Made by a program: the position numbers and the translations under genes
In this document: positions 1 through 10,863 of the stretch, piece by piece
Numbering within the stretch: the stretch's first letter is position 1
Layout: every line of letters starts with the position of its first letter
Source of the DNA: Carya illinoinensis
Taxonomy: Eukaryota > Streptophyta > Magnoliopsida > Fagales > Juglandaceae
Assembly: GCF_018687715.1 (NCBI RefSeq)
Contig: NC_056765.1
Coordinates: 22,677,394 to 22,741,393, forward strand
Length of the DNA: 64,000 bases
Direction: 5' to 3'
The notes under the pieces: generated by a model
Databases searched by the model: none
What the model was told of the DNA's origin: nothing
Seen by the model: the letters and a program-made list of their open reading frames with translations, nothing else

Positions 1-58
1 TGCGAATGGACAAGCCGAGAGACTGAGAAGAAATTGGGAGATCAAGGAGACCTCTTTA

Positions 59-672
59 TGATGGCATGAAGGTGGACCGAGTATTAAAGATCCTTTGCAA
101 GTTCCAAATGGGCCATTAAAAATGTTTATTTTATTAGTAAGAATTAGTCTAGAATAATCAGGCTTGAGGATGTTTGGCCCACATAGATTTTATATTTTAT
201 CAACTATAGAGTTTCAAGAGAAGTTTTTATTATAAATTCTAGAGTGGGAGTCAGCCATAAGGGTAGTTTAGGAATTATTTTAATTTTCAGCTAGGGTTTG
301 TTTTGGGAAGGCATTGTACTTCGGCCAAGGGTATTTTGGGAAGACTTCTATCTTATTTGGCCTAGGGTTTTTGGGGAATTGGGTATTTAAGTTACTGTAG
401 CCGCACCTCAGTTTTTGAAATTTGATAAATATTTTTCATTGTAAGTTGAATTTATCTACTCTTGTTTTTTAATGAACTTTTGAACTTATCAAAGGTAAAT
501 CACAACCTTTGTGACATTCTTCCTTGTAGTCTAAGTTCTTGAGACAGGTTCTTCAACGGGTCTAGATTTCCTATAATCTAAGTTATTGAAACAATTTATC
601 AACATGTCTAGATTTTCCATTACTTTGATTTTGGCTTTGTTGGGTGAGTTTTCAAATTGACTGTGGGTTTAA
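59..672 (+). repeat. LTR of small family X, copy 1
   Basis: This stretch matches, in opposite orientation, the solo LTR at 57550-58368. Shared blocks include the start (AAGGTGGACC then AAAGATCCTTTG), a middle part with GTATTTAAGTTACTGTAG (a possible TATA box near 383-390), and a distal part with GAACTTATCAAA and TTCTTCAACGGGTCTAGA. It begins TGATGGC at 59. The 3' end near 672 is uncertain because I could not find a target duplication. No PBS follows, so it is a 3' LTR or a solo LTR. Bases 1-58 may be the internal end of the same element. Confidence 0.55.
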
Positions 673-2868
673 GGGATTTTATTTCTATGGAATTTATTGA
701 TAGAGTTAAAAATTTATACAGTTCAATGAAAACAAGCAAACACTAGAATAGTGCAAATACCAATCTATATCTGATCTCTCACCCAGAAACATAGTAGAGA
801 AAAATGTATTGTATTTCATTATCAATATTTACAGAGAATTAAAGACCGTAACCATTCATTATCCACCTATATATATAAAGCTCACTATGGCGCTTGATAC
901 TCTCTGATCTTATAACTTCAACTGATCTCCTTATTAGGTTGAAGTAAGCTTTGGATGATCTCTGGTTAATGTTAAAAAAAAAAAGAATAAAATAAAATAC
1001 CATGAGGTATTTGGCAAGTTAGATCGATGTATGTTTTATTATTATTTGTATTTGGGAATTATTTACGGGCCTCTTTGTATCTCACTTTGATTGAGGAAGA
1101 GGATCCGGACCGGGGAGAATACAATTTTGGTTATTTAATCATCTTGGCATCCACTTTTTTTCCCCCTCAAAAAATGGGTACTTAATGATCAGTTATGAAT
1201 ATTGGAATTCCTCCTCGTTAAGATATAAAATAAATAATAAAAATATTATTCTTTCTATCGGTTCAGCATTTTTAGAAAAGTAATGATTTTATATAGTAGA
1301 TGTCTTGAGTTCGAATCTTGACTTTATAATACTCTACTCCATTTAATCAACTTAAATTTTTTTGGACAAATGATTTCAAACTACCTTACCTATAACAATA
1401 ATCTTGTCATCCACGGAGTCTTAAAGTTAGAAGTAGAGTAATTTAAGCATCAGATTTGAATATAAGCCAACAAATTAGTCGTAACACATGAGAGGTTTGG
1501 GGTGAGGAATGAGGATGACCCCCCAAACAATTTTAATCACCCCAGAGCCCCTAAAAGTTTTCGTTACCCTCCCAAAAAAATTGTAACAGCCTAATGACTA
1601 ACCTTCAAAAATCTTTCTTAAAAAATAAAAAAAGATACCAAAAAAGCTAAAATATTTGTATCTCAAGCTTTTTGCTAAAATCCAAAAGTCTACCACCGAT
1701 ATCGATCTTTATAAGAATCAAGAATAAAAAATATATATATTGGTATAACGAAGTAAATAAAGGCCAAAACTTGCACATATATGTTTTTGGGTAATGATAC
1801 AGCCTACAAAAGTTTTACAATTATTCTACAATTCATTCTAAATCAATCAATGTAATTGTGCCGTTTCATTAAAAAATAATTACAATTTTGCATGATTACC
1901 TTTCATTTTAAGTAGAGTTGTAAAATAGTTATAGACTAACTGTAAGTTTGTCATTTTGTTATATTTTAAGTGTTACGCATATTTAGATAATACTTTTTTG
2001 CATCTCGACTATTAATGATTGTTAATTATATTATTTTTAATAAATATAAAAGATAAATTATGTAAAGTGAATGATATGTTGATGACGAGTTCGGCTTGAA
2101 GAAGAATTTCTGTTCGGCAATCGACAATTTTTTAGAGAAAAAACTTAAGTTAGGTGATGATCTCCCATTTGGATGTTGAGATGGTTTCATCATATCTCAT
2201 CTATTTTTATTTCATTTCAAAATTTAAATACTACACAAACATAAATATTTTTTAATTTTTATTTTTATTATTATTATTATTATTATTTTTTATATGTGGG
2301 GGAGGGGAGATTCGATCCTTGGTTCTCTTAGTAAGAAATCAAGGTATTGCCAATTGATCCAAAGGAATTTGGAATTTTAAAAGTTCAAATATTAAGTTTT
2401 TCATCTAATCATTATATAATTATTATAACTTTTCCAAACTTTCAAATAAAATATAAAAAAATAATTCAACATTTTTAAATTTCAAAATAAAAATTATATG
2501 AAAAAAATTATATTTTAACAATATTTTTATTTTAAAATATTTTTATTTAATTTTTGCTCTCTCATTTTTGAAAACCCTATAAAACATCTTAGTTCAAATC
2601 ATTTAACTACCATTCTTATATTTCTCATCTCATCTTAAGACAAAAACTAGATAATTCATACTAAATTTGTTGAACCATAATAATCAGAGCCTATTTTGAG
2701 TCAGTAAGGTGATGGAACACGCACATTTGAACAATGTATCTGTTTTCATCTTGTTCATCAAGTTGAGGTTGGACCATATCATGAAGGTCTCTTTCCCTTT
2801 TTGTGTAGGATGCCTTGGAAGATTTAAAAGGAGGCTAGCGTGGCCACTTTGGCCACACTTCCATAAAG
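673..2868. other. Non-coding AT-rich stretch
   Basis: I see no gene here; all frames are densely stopped. It holds a short TTA microsatellite at about 2265-2287 and a MITE-like segment at about 2160-2650. The GTTAG at 2869-2873 is the left copy of the duplication flanking the Athila-type element. Confidence 0.6.
2160..2650. mobile_element. Possible degenerate MITE
   Basis: The left part contains GAGATGGTTTCATC and TCTCATC. The right part contains AAAACATCTTAGTTCAAATC and TCTCATCTCATC, with a very AT-rich centre between. The style resembles a MITE abundant in Fagales trees, recalled from general knowledge and not tested. The ends and any target duplication are not resolved. Confidence 0.3.
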
Positions 2869-3195
2869 GTTAGTGATAAAGGGTTAGAATTGCATAATTA
2901 AGTTGTTTAAATGAGTGATTTATTTTATCAAATAAGGATTGAACACTTAATTATGCATCAAATTCTAATATTGAATGTCAAATTAATTGATGCCAATATT
3001 TTTTGCACATCAAAGTCTCATATTTGCCCTTGAAATACTTAAACTATAATATCATTTCATTTATATATTGTAGGGCATTTATGGAAGGAAAGAAAGAATG
3101 GGACCTATGAGAAAATAGAGAAATTGATTATAGTTTTATGGAATCTCATCTAATAGAGATCAAATGCAACATCATTCAGATCACACCAACTCACA

Positions 3196-3648
3196 CATGC
3201 AAAAAAAAGATCACTCGGATGTGCAGCAGCTGCTACAGCAGGAGAAGACCATTCACACATGCAGTAAACATGCAGACCAATAAACGTACAGCAGTAGAAA
3301 GACACCCATTCACACATGTAGGAGCACATCACACATGCAGAAAAGTGCAATACACATGCAGACCAGCAGAGCATTTGGACTCAAACATGCAACACACACA
3401 TGCAGAAAAGTGACACACCCACTCACTCGAATGTGCAGCAGCTGCTACAGCAGGAGAAGAGAACTTACACATGCAGCAACAAACCTCATTCGGAATGAAC
3501 ACATGGGACCAGCTCACACATGCAGACCAGCATGCAATACACATGCAAACCCACAAACTCATTCGGGATCACACATGCAGACGCAGATCAGCAGGAGAAG
3601 AAATGGGCGTAGCACATGCAGCATCATTCGGACCAGTTCACACATGCA
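3196..3648 (+). promoter_or_regulatory. Cluster of 14 CATGCA (RY-type) motifs in U3
   Basis: I count 14 copies of CATGCA in about 450 bp, mostly as CACACATGCAG. The 3' LTR has 15 in the matching interval. CATGCA is the core of the RY element bound by plant B3-domain factors of the ABI3/FUS3/LEC2 group. Two copies of a longer block with GTGCAGCAGCTGCTAC lie in the same interval (near 3220 and 3431). The cluster ends about 130 bp upstream of the TATA-like ATAAATAG at 3780-3787, where enhancer sites would be expected. Seed or embryo expression is inference. Confidence 0.5.
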
Positions 3649-3779
3649 GTAGACTCACACACGCAGCACGTTACAGCAGATAGCAGCTTTCGGACAGAAC
3701 ACCAGCTCACAAACGCAGCACGTTATAGTAGACAGCAGCCTTCGGACAGTTGCACACCACACGTGCTAACCATTGCAAG

Positions 3780-3787
3780 ATAAATAG
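3780..3787 (+). promoter_or_regulatory. TATA-like box of the Athila-type LTR
   Basis: ATAAATAG sits in GCAAGATAAATAGAACC, downstream of the CATGCA cluster and upstream of the T-rich leader. It is identical in the 3' LTR at 18494-18501. A start about 30 nt downstream is inferred. Confidence 0.4.
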
Positions 3788-5545
3788 AACCAAGCACATG
3801 GCTGGAAGAGAAGCTGTTCACTTCACCTTTCTTGCTTCTGCACATGGAAGTTGAACGTGCAGCAGCAGAGTTTTTTATTTCTTTTTCTTTTTCATGTGGA
3901 CGGGAAGCAGCAACAGCAGGGAACAGCTATTTATTTAGCTGGAAGCAGCAGCACCGAGGGAGAAGGGGGGACAGTTCAGTAGCTGAGCTTGGAAGTTTTT
4001 TTTTTCGTTGGAGTCTTTCGTTCATAGCAGTAGGTAGTCTTGAAGTTTATTTCTTTTCTTCTCGTTAAGAGAGGCAGGTGCTATCTAGTTTATTTATTTC
4101 ATTCTTGCTTGTTGTTTTGGACGTTAGCAGCAGATTTTCATAGCTTTCTTTTGGTTTACATTCGGCAGCACAGTATAGTAGATGATAATCTCTTTTCTTT
4201 TCCGTTTAGCTAGAGGCAGCAGAGTAATTTATTTTTCTTTCTTTCTTTTTCATTTTTAGACAGAGGCAGTAGCAGTGGAGTAGCTTAGTTTTACTTCTTT
4301 ACTCTTTTCGTTTGGAGTGAAGTCGGCTAGATTAATTTATTTTCTTTCGGTGGTTTTCTTTCTAGACTTTGGTTGATTGTTTTTTTTTTCATAACTTGCT
4401 TTTTCAGTTTCAGTTTTTTTTCTCGTTCGGTGGTAGAAGAGTTCTTAAGTTTACTTTCTTACGTTTTACAGTTTACGTTTTACGGACAGATTTGAGTCGG
4501 CGTCTTCTGTTCTTTTAAGTTCTTGGTTGGTAGATATTCATTTTTCTTCAATCTTCTTTCATTTCAGACGGTGGAACTCTCTCTTGTTTTTATTTCTTTT
4601 TATTTTATTTCGTTTCTTGTGGCGACTGTTTCAACCTCTACTTTTCATTTTCTTTGGATTAGATAAAACTTCTATTTACGAATTCATTTTATTTGGTTTG
4701 TTAGTGAATTTGGCTTGTTGTTCTTTTCATTTCCTTTGGGCAACGTTAAGCTTCATTTAATTTTCTTAAGTTTTATTCATTTATTTAGTTTTGATTTGTT
4801 TTATTTACTTGAGCTTTGACCGTTTGAATTGTTGGGTATTTTATAGATCATCTATTTTGCATTTTAAGATTTATTCTATGTTAGTGTTTTCTTTAATTTT
4901 TAATATGAGTTCACTTAGATTACTTTTTATTGCTAGAAATATTATGCGTAGCTAATTTCTTAAGCTTGGGTTGTGGAATAGGACGTGATTTGTTTTGGAT
5001 TCTAGATCGATGCAATATTTTGTTGATAATTATTGATTTCACTATGTTACTAGTCGGATTTAAATTGAAAATAGATTGCAGCTCTTGCTCTTATTTTGTT
5101 GTTGACGTAAGGCAGAACAAAAGCTTGAAAACTATCAAGGCCTCTCTCAGTTGTTTGTTAATGTGTGTTCGGCTAGTAAAGTAGAAAATCCCTTAGAAAA
5201 ATATTGCAAATCTTGAGCTTATCTTTTTATCTTCCGATTATCAATGCCTTGATTGGGTTGTTAATCGAGAAAATTATCTAGAATCCAAAATAAAGAGAGT
5301 CTCATGCCCAACCCAAGTGTTCGTTAATTTGTTTTTTTTTAGAAACTCTAATTTCAACTTCGATTATCTTTTTGCATTGCATTTGAATTTTATTTTCATC
5401 ACTCATACTTGATTCATTTGTTACTCACAAATCTCTTATACGCTTTGATAACCCATTGTCCCTGTGGAATACGATCCTGGACTTATCCTTGATACAACTT
5501 GACACTTCTACACTTGGAAGCACATTCGACCACAAGTCAAGTTTT

Positions 5546-5563
5546 TGGCGCCGTTGCCGGGGA
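5546..5563 (+). other. Primer-binding site, tRNA-Asp
   Basis: TGGCGCCGTTGCCGGGGA is the complement of the 3' end of plant tRNA-Asp, including its CCA. It starts 6 nt after the LTR end. This primer choice is characteristic of Athila-type elements. Confidence 0.9.
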
Positions 5564-5706
5564 CAACTGGTGCTTATTAGAGCATTCCTCTACTGCTGAG
5601 AGGACGTTGTGGAGCTGTGAACCTTTTCACAGCCTGGGTGACATCTAATCTTTTTCCCTTCTCTCTGTTTATTTTTCATGGTCTTTGATTATCTACTCTT
5701 GTTTGT

Positions 5707-6913
5707 ATGACTAGTTGGACTAGAGACCATACATCTCAACTGTTTAGGACACAATCATTGACATATTTTAGCTCTGCATTATCTTCTAAAGAATCATCAT
5801 CAGACACTGATAGCATCATGGCTGAAAATGAGCATCATGATAGGGAAGTGGAGAATCCAAATAGGACTCTTAGAGAATATCTTCAGCCTGTTAGGACTAG
5901 CACACCTTCTTGCATCATTTTACCTATTAATGCAAATGCTTTTAATTTCAAACCCGAGATGATTCCATTGTTACCACACTTTCATGGTATGGAATCTGCA
6001 AATCCCTATTTGCATATCAAAGAGTCTGACGAAGTCATAAGATTGAAACTGTTTCCATTTTCCTTAAAAGACAAGGCTAAGATATGGTTGAATTCCTTAA
6101 GACCAAGATCCATTGGGACTTTGCAAGAAATGAAAACTGAAGTTTTAAAGAAATTTTTTCCCATGCATAGAACCAATGCTTTGAAAAGACAGATTATGAA
6201 TTTTGGCCAAAAGGATGTGGAGACATTTTATCATTGTTGGGAACGATTCAAAGACGTTTTAAATGCATGTCCTCATCATGGATATGAGAATTGGAGGGTC
6301 ATTAGTTTTTTTTTATAAGGGGTTGCAATTGAAAATGAGACAATTTGTGGAGACCATGTGTAATGGAGCGTTTTTTAACAAAGAACCTGAGGAAGCTTTT
6401 GAATATTTTGATTATCTAGCTGAAAATGCACAATCATGGGATACATCTGATGTTCATGATAGGTCGGAAAGTTCAAGGACAATTTCAGGGGGTGGGAAAT
6501 ATAATCTGAGAGAAGTAGATGATTTGAATGCTAGGTTGGCTATGATTTCTAAGAAATTAGAAACCATAGAACTGAAGAAAGTAAATGAAGTACAAGCTGT
6601 ACCTCAGATTACCTTGAGCTGTAATATTTGTGAAGGCCAAGGGCATTCAACTAATGATTGCCCAACCATTCCAGCTTTTAAAGAAGTTTTTTTGGATCAA
6701 TCTAATGCTGTTAATATGGTTGCTAAATCTTTTTCAGGTCCTTATTCCAAAACCTACAATTCGGGATGGAGAAATCACCCTAATTTCAGTTGGAGAGGTG
6801 ATCAAGCTGCTTTACCTGCACCCAACATTGCTGGTCCTTCACAAATTGTACCCTACACTACCCCAGGAGGTCTAGGACCATCTCAATATGCCAACCACAT
6901 GGTCCCAGCTTAG
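5707..6913 (+). pseudogene. gag: gag of Athila-type element (frameshifted)
   Basis: Gag is the capsid and nucleocapsid precursor that packages element RNA. The ORF starts at ATG 5707 and carries the RTLREYLQP motif typical of this lineage. The frame is lost in a run of nine T at 6306-6314, where one T fewer restores it, and continues in the next frame to a TAG at 6911-6913. A nucleocapsid zinc knuckle CNICEGQGHSTNDC (C-x2-C-x4-H-x4-C) lies at 6620-6661. The frameshift in a homopolymer may be real slippage or a sequencing error. Same-frame coding resumes after the stop. Confidence 0.85.
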
Positions 6914-7438
6914 AAAAAGAACCTTGAAGACAATTTCCAGCAATTATCCACCAACTTCCAGCAGCTGTCCACCAATTTTCAACAATTCATGCAAAGGCAA
7001 GCTGCTATCAACAGTCAAAATTCACAAGCCATTGCTGAGATTCGAGGGTTAGTCACAAGGTTGACTACAACCATGAGTGCTCAAGAGAAAGGGAAGTTCC
7101 CTGCACAATCTCAGCCTAATCCCCAAGGCCAAAACCAGCAATTTCAAAGTATGGCAGGAGATTCAAATGTCAAGCAAGTTAAGGCTATTACAACCTTGAG
7201 AAGTGGTAAGGTGATTGGCATTCCAACTCAAGAGGTAGATAAGAATGGTAACACTTCTAAACCTCATTTTGAAAATGAGGCACATGATCCTTTGAAATCT
7301 GAAAGTGTCCCAAGCACTACACTTGCACCTTTTCCTCAAAGGTTAGCCCCTTTGCACAAAGATAAGCATCACGCAGAAATTCTTGAAATTTTTAAGCAAG
7401 TTAGGATTAATATACCATTGTTAGATGCTATTCAATAG
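6914..7438 (+). pseudogene. gag C-terminal / gag-pro linker
   Basis: This is in the same frame as the second part of gag, after the TAG at 6911. It is Gln/Asn-rich with a repeated FQQLSTN-type motif (6937-6990), then a linker rich in Gln, Pro and Asn, and ends at a TAG at 7436-7438. Gln-rich linkers between capsid and protease are common in Athila-type polyproteins. No catalytic motif is visible. I treat it as part of one polyprotein because the frame is kept across both stops. Confidence 0.65.
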
Positions 7439-7936
7439 ATTCCTACATATGCTATATTTTTAAAGGATTTATGTATCGTAAAAAGAAAATTGAATGTGCA
7501 AAAGAAAGCTTTTCTTACTGAGCAGGTTATTGCTATTATCCAAACCAACACTCCTTCCAAATACAAGGACCCAGGATCCCCTACCATAGCTTGCATAATA
7601 GGGAGCTCAAAAATAGGCCAAGCATTATTAGACTTAGGTTCAAGTGTGAACTTATTGCCTTATAATATTTATGTTCAGCTTGGATTGGGTGAGTTGAAAT
7701 CTAGTTCTATCACATTGCAGTTGGCTGATAGGTCTATTAAGATTCCTAGGGGTGTTGTGGAAGATTTTTTGGTTCAAGTAGACAAATTCTACTATCCAAT
7801 AGACTTTGTCATACTCGACATGCAATTGACTAATCATTCTACTTTCCAAGCACCTGTTATCTTAGGAAGACCCTTCTTGGCTACTTATAATGCACTCATA
7901 AATTGTAGAAGTGGAGTTTTAAAGTTGAGTTTTTGA
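7439..7936 (+). pseudogene. Aspartic protease of Athila-type element
   Basis: The retroviral-type aspartic protease processes the polyprotein. The active-site motif reads LLDLGSSVNLLPY, with the catalytic Asp at 7631-7633; plant gypsy proteases of this lineage usually have DLGAS. The second conserved motif, VILGRPFLATYNALI, lies near 7858-7902. The stretch is in frame with the upstream linker but separated by the TAG at 7436, and ends at a TGA at 7934-7936 beyond which coding continues in the same frame. The domain itself looks unbroken. Confidence 0.88.
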
Positions 7937-7939
7937 AAT

Positions 7940-8554
7940 ATGACCTTGGAGCTAAATATTTTTAATCTTTGCAGGCAAGCGCAAGAAGTTGAAGAAGTTC
8001 ATGAAGTGAATTTGTTGGAAAATTTCATTAATGAAAATTCTGCACATTACTTTCAACTTATCAACTCTTTAGAGGAATTTGAAGAAGATTTGAAAATATT
8101 TGATAATGTTACTAACTCATCTCTTGTTTCCTCAATAAGTCAGCAAGTTACACCACCATGGAGGCCAAAATTTGAGCAACTTCCACCATTGACATCAACC
8201 CTCAAGCCTTCGGAGGAGCAATCCCCAACTTTGGACTTCAAACCTCTTCCATTGGAGTTGAAGTATGCTTTCTTAGGACCACAAAGCACCTTCCCTGTGG
8301 TAATTTCTTCTCACTTAACTAGTGAACAAGAAGATAAATTGCTAGAAGTCCTTAAAAAGCATAAAAAGTCTATTGGGTGGACAATGGCTGATATAAAAGG
8401 TATAAGTCCCTTGGAGTGTACCCATAGGATTTATTTAGAAGATGATGCAAAGCCTTCTAGGGAAACGCAAAGAAGGTTGAATCCCACAATAAAGGAAGTG
8501 GTTAAAGGTAAGGTGTTGAAATTGCTTGATGTGGGTATCATTTACCCCATCTCG
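7940..8554 (+). pseudogene. Reverse transcriptase, N-terminal part (split by hAT)
   Basis: This contains the pre-RT linker and the start of RT: a motif IGWTMADIKGISP and then the RLNPTIKEVVK...LLDVGIIYPIS segment, which is the beginning of the polymerase fingers. The frame is the same as the protease, after the TGA at 7934. Coding stops at the hAT insertion; the next residues of RT are found in frame at 13755 after the second copy of the 8-bp duplication. The gene was therefore one continuous frame here before the hAT arrived. Confidence 0.88.
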
Positions 8555-8576
8555 TAGGGCTGTGCAAATTTTCGAT

Positions 8577-8714
8577 ATTTCCGACTCCGCTCCGAATTCA
8601 TCAGAGTTCTCGGAATTTGGAATCGAAATCGGAGCCACTCCGAAAACAGAGTCGGAGTCGGAGTCGGAGTTCGGAGTTGATCAGGACTCCGAACTCCGAA
8701 CTCCGACTCCGATG
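8577..8714. repeat. Left subterminal TCGGAGT repeats of hAT
   Basis: Short repeats of the kind GGAGTCGGAGT and their complement ACTCCGAACTCCGA fill this stretch. A matching but longer array lies just inside the right end (13536-13745). Clustered subterminal motifs are the usual transposase-binding sites in hAT elements. Confidence 0.6.
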
Positions 8715-8727
8715 TTTTTTAAAAAAC

Positions 8728-8765
8728 AACACAGAAGCAAAACGACGTCGTTTTGCTTCTGTGTT
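8728..8765. repeat. 38-bp perfect palindrome inside hAT
   Basis: The two 19-base arms are perfectly complementary with no loop, centred between 8746 and 8747 on the core AAAACGACGTCGTTTT. It lies just inside the left subterminal repeats and upstream of the inferred transposase leader. Confidence 0.85.
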
Positions 8766-9069
8766 ATTTACATTCTTAATTTAAACGATGGCGTTCCTTT
8801 AAGATAGGACTGACGTCTTATGGCTGTGGGCTGGGTATAGATTCCAGCCGAGGCTGATTCTTCAGTCTATCTTTTTCTCGACTCTCTTCTTCCATTCATG
8901 AAATCTGAAGATTTTTCTTCTCTCAATCTCAGACTGGTTTTAATCTTCAACAGTTCAACGCCTCAAAGTCAAAGCCATTCATTTCTTGAAAGTGCTGCCG
9001 TCGTAGCTCTCCCAAGCCATCAACACAGTGCCCGCCGAGTCGCCTGCATCGATTCACCATTACAAACTG

Positions 9070-10861
9070 GTAAGCCGTAAGCTTTGTATTTAGGAATGAA
9101 AATTATTAGCTTATGTATTTAGGTCCTATTTACAGTATGTGTTTTGGAAATTGCTGGATGTATCTAGGATAAATTTACAGTAAGAATCATATGTTGTTGA
9201 GGTGTAAATGGATTCTTGCGCCAGGTGTTTGAATAAATGCCTCAAAGGCTGAAAAAGCTTTGAGGTCCATCTGTATCTCCCTCTCGGTTCTGTCCAAACC
9301 TGCCAAAGGAATTGCTCGAGCAGTTGCCTCTCCTTCCAACTGTATGGACATTCAAGCCAAATCATAGATTTGGCTTTTCTTTGAAGATATTCAAGAAATA
9401 AGCAATTAAGGAAACAACCACAATAAAACTAACAGATCTGCTCTTAGTACTGATGTTAGAACTACTAACTAGTAGTGAGATGGCTAGTAGTGAGAAGGGA
9501 TGAGAATGACGTGATCAGAGGGTTGGTTTGATGTGCAGCAACTAACTTAGGTGTTTAGGTGCTATAATCTAATAAAACTGGAGGAATATGAGGCAAGAAC
9601 AAAAAATAAATTTGCCTAAGTGAAAGGCTTGTAACAGCTGCCAAAGAGAGATGGAGCTGGTTTGATGCAAGGGACTTGTGGCTCACGTTCGCATTGATAT
9701 ATAATGGTTTGACATACCAAAAAAAATGGAGATTTAAACATAGTTGATTAGAGGAAATGATAGAGCTAAATCTACAGCAGAAACAATAACAGAACCCAAA
9801 TTGCCTAAATCATAACAAAGCATAATTTTATTCTACCTCATCAAGCAGTAGGTTGAACTAATTTCTCTAGTTTCTACCTTCACGAATACTTCTCTCCTGC
9901 TCATAAGCCCCTTGACAAGCATATTCATGATTTCATAAGTTCAAACCATTATATTCCCACACTTATCCACTCAAACACATTCATTATTCAAGCAAGACTT
10001 CAAACTCTATTTCCTTTTTTTAACAAAGAATTTAAAAGATGATCACCCAGCAAGAATAAAATGGCTGCGAATTTTCTACCACATGAACATCACGAAGACA
10101 TCAATACATAAGAAACGAGCAAACATGTTTATTCATCATTGATGCATCACTGTCCAGCAAGAATTTTTTACATACATCAATAAAACAAGTATAATGTTAA
10201 GATAAAGCTAAAATTGAGTTTCACTGACAAAAGATTCAACCAAACAGAATATAACCATTAAAACTCCCATTCAACACCCACCCAACACATAATTTCTTCT
10301 TAGTTCATCATAACCAACATATTGGACATATATAATTATGTCCACATCATAGCCAGCCAATTAAATGATCTTCCAACAAACGAAAAGAAGAATGTTGTGA
10401 AACATGGGCCAAACATTTTTTGGGCAGATAATACATTGACTTACAATTTCCTAAAGTAACAAGAGTTAGTTATTTCCTAATAAATTTTTTTTTTATTAAA
10501 ACTTTACCATAATGACAAAAAGTGTCAAATTTTTTAGAGCATTGAAAGAAAAACAATAGTATAGTATATAATATTACTTGTATTTTTAATTATTTGTAAA
10601 AACTTTATGATACCTATATGTTGGCATTTACAATAAACTCATAAACAAACTCACTGGATTTGGAAAAGGAAACTAAAGTAGCGTTAACCAAATTCCAATG
10701 GAAGACGAACTTTGTTCAATAAAACTAAAAATATTGAAACCAACCTTTCTCCTTCACCATGATTTCCATTTCTTTTGCAACAATTTCTTTTATTATTAAC
10801 TATTTCTTTTATTTTATTTTTCTATTTATATTAACTATTTATTTTATTTTATTTTTTATAG
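9070..10861 (+). other. Inferred 5' leader intron of hAT transposase
   Basis: A good donor (CTG|GTAAGCC) at 9070 follows a pyrimidine-rich leader (about 8870-9069). A good acceptor (T-rich tract, then TTATAG) ends at 10861, two bases before the transposase ATG. No coding is visible between. hAT transposase genes commonly have 5' leader introns, but splicing here is inference. Confidence 0.4.
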
Positions 10862-10863
10862 AT

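Larger units (their letters stand above)
2874..5539 (+). repeat. 5' LTR of Athila-type element
   Basis: This direct repeat pairs with 17573-20253. It starts TGATAAAGGG and ends CACAAGTCA, 6 nt before the PBS. Its first kilobase contains the CATGCA cluster, followed by a TATA-like ATAAATAG at 3780-3787 and then a T-rich leader. The 91-, 105- and 84-codon open frames inside recur in the other LTR and are low-complexity readings, not genes. It is 15 bp shorter than the 3' LTR; one visible indel lies near 3485. Confidence 0.93.

Noticed and set aside
3138..3683. Overlapping Thr/His/Cys-rich open frames on both strands (also 17837-18397)
   Set aside because: They are readings of the repeated CACACATGCAG words in the Athila-type LTRs. 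No start context or domain, and both strands give similar low-complexity peptides.
8898..9080. 60-codon frame in the hAT as a separate gene
   Set aside because: It lies in the inferred 5' leader and runs across the likely splice donor; no domain.
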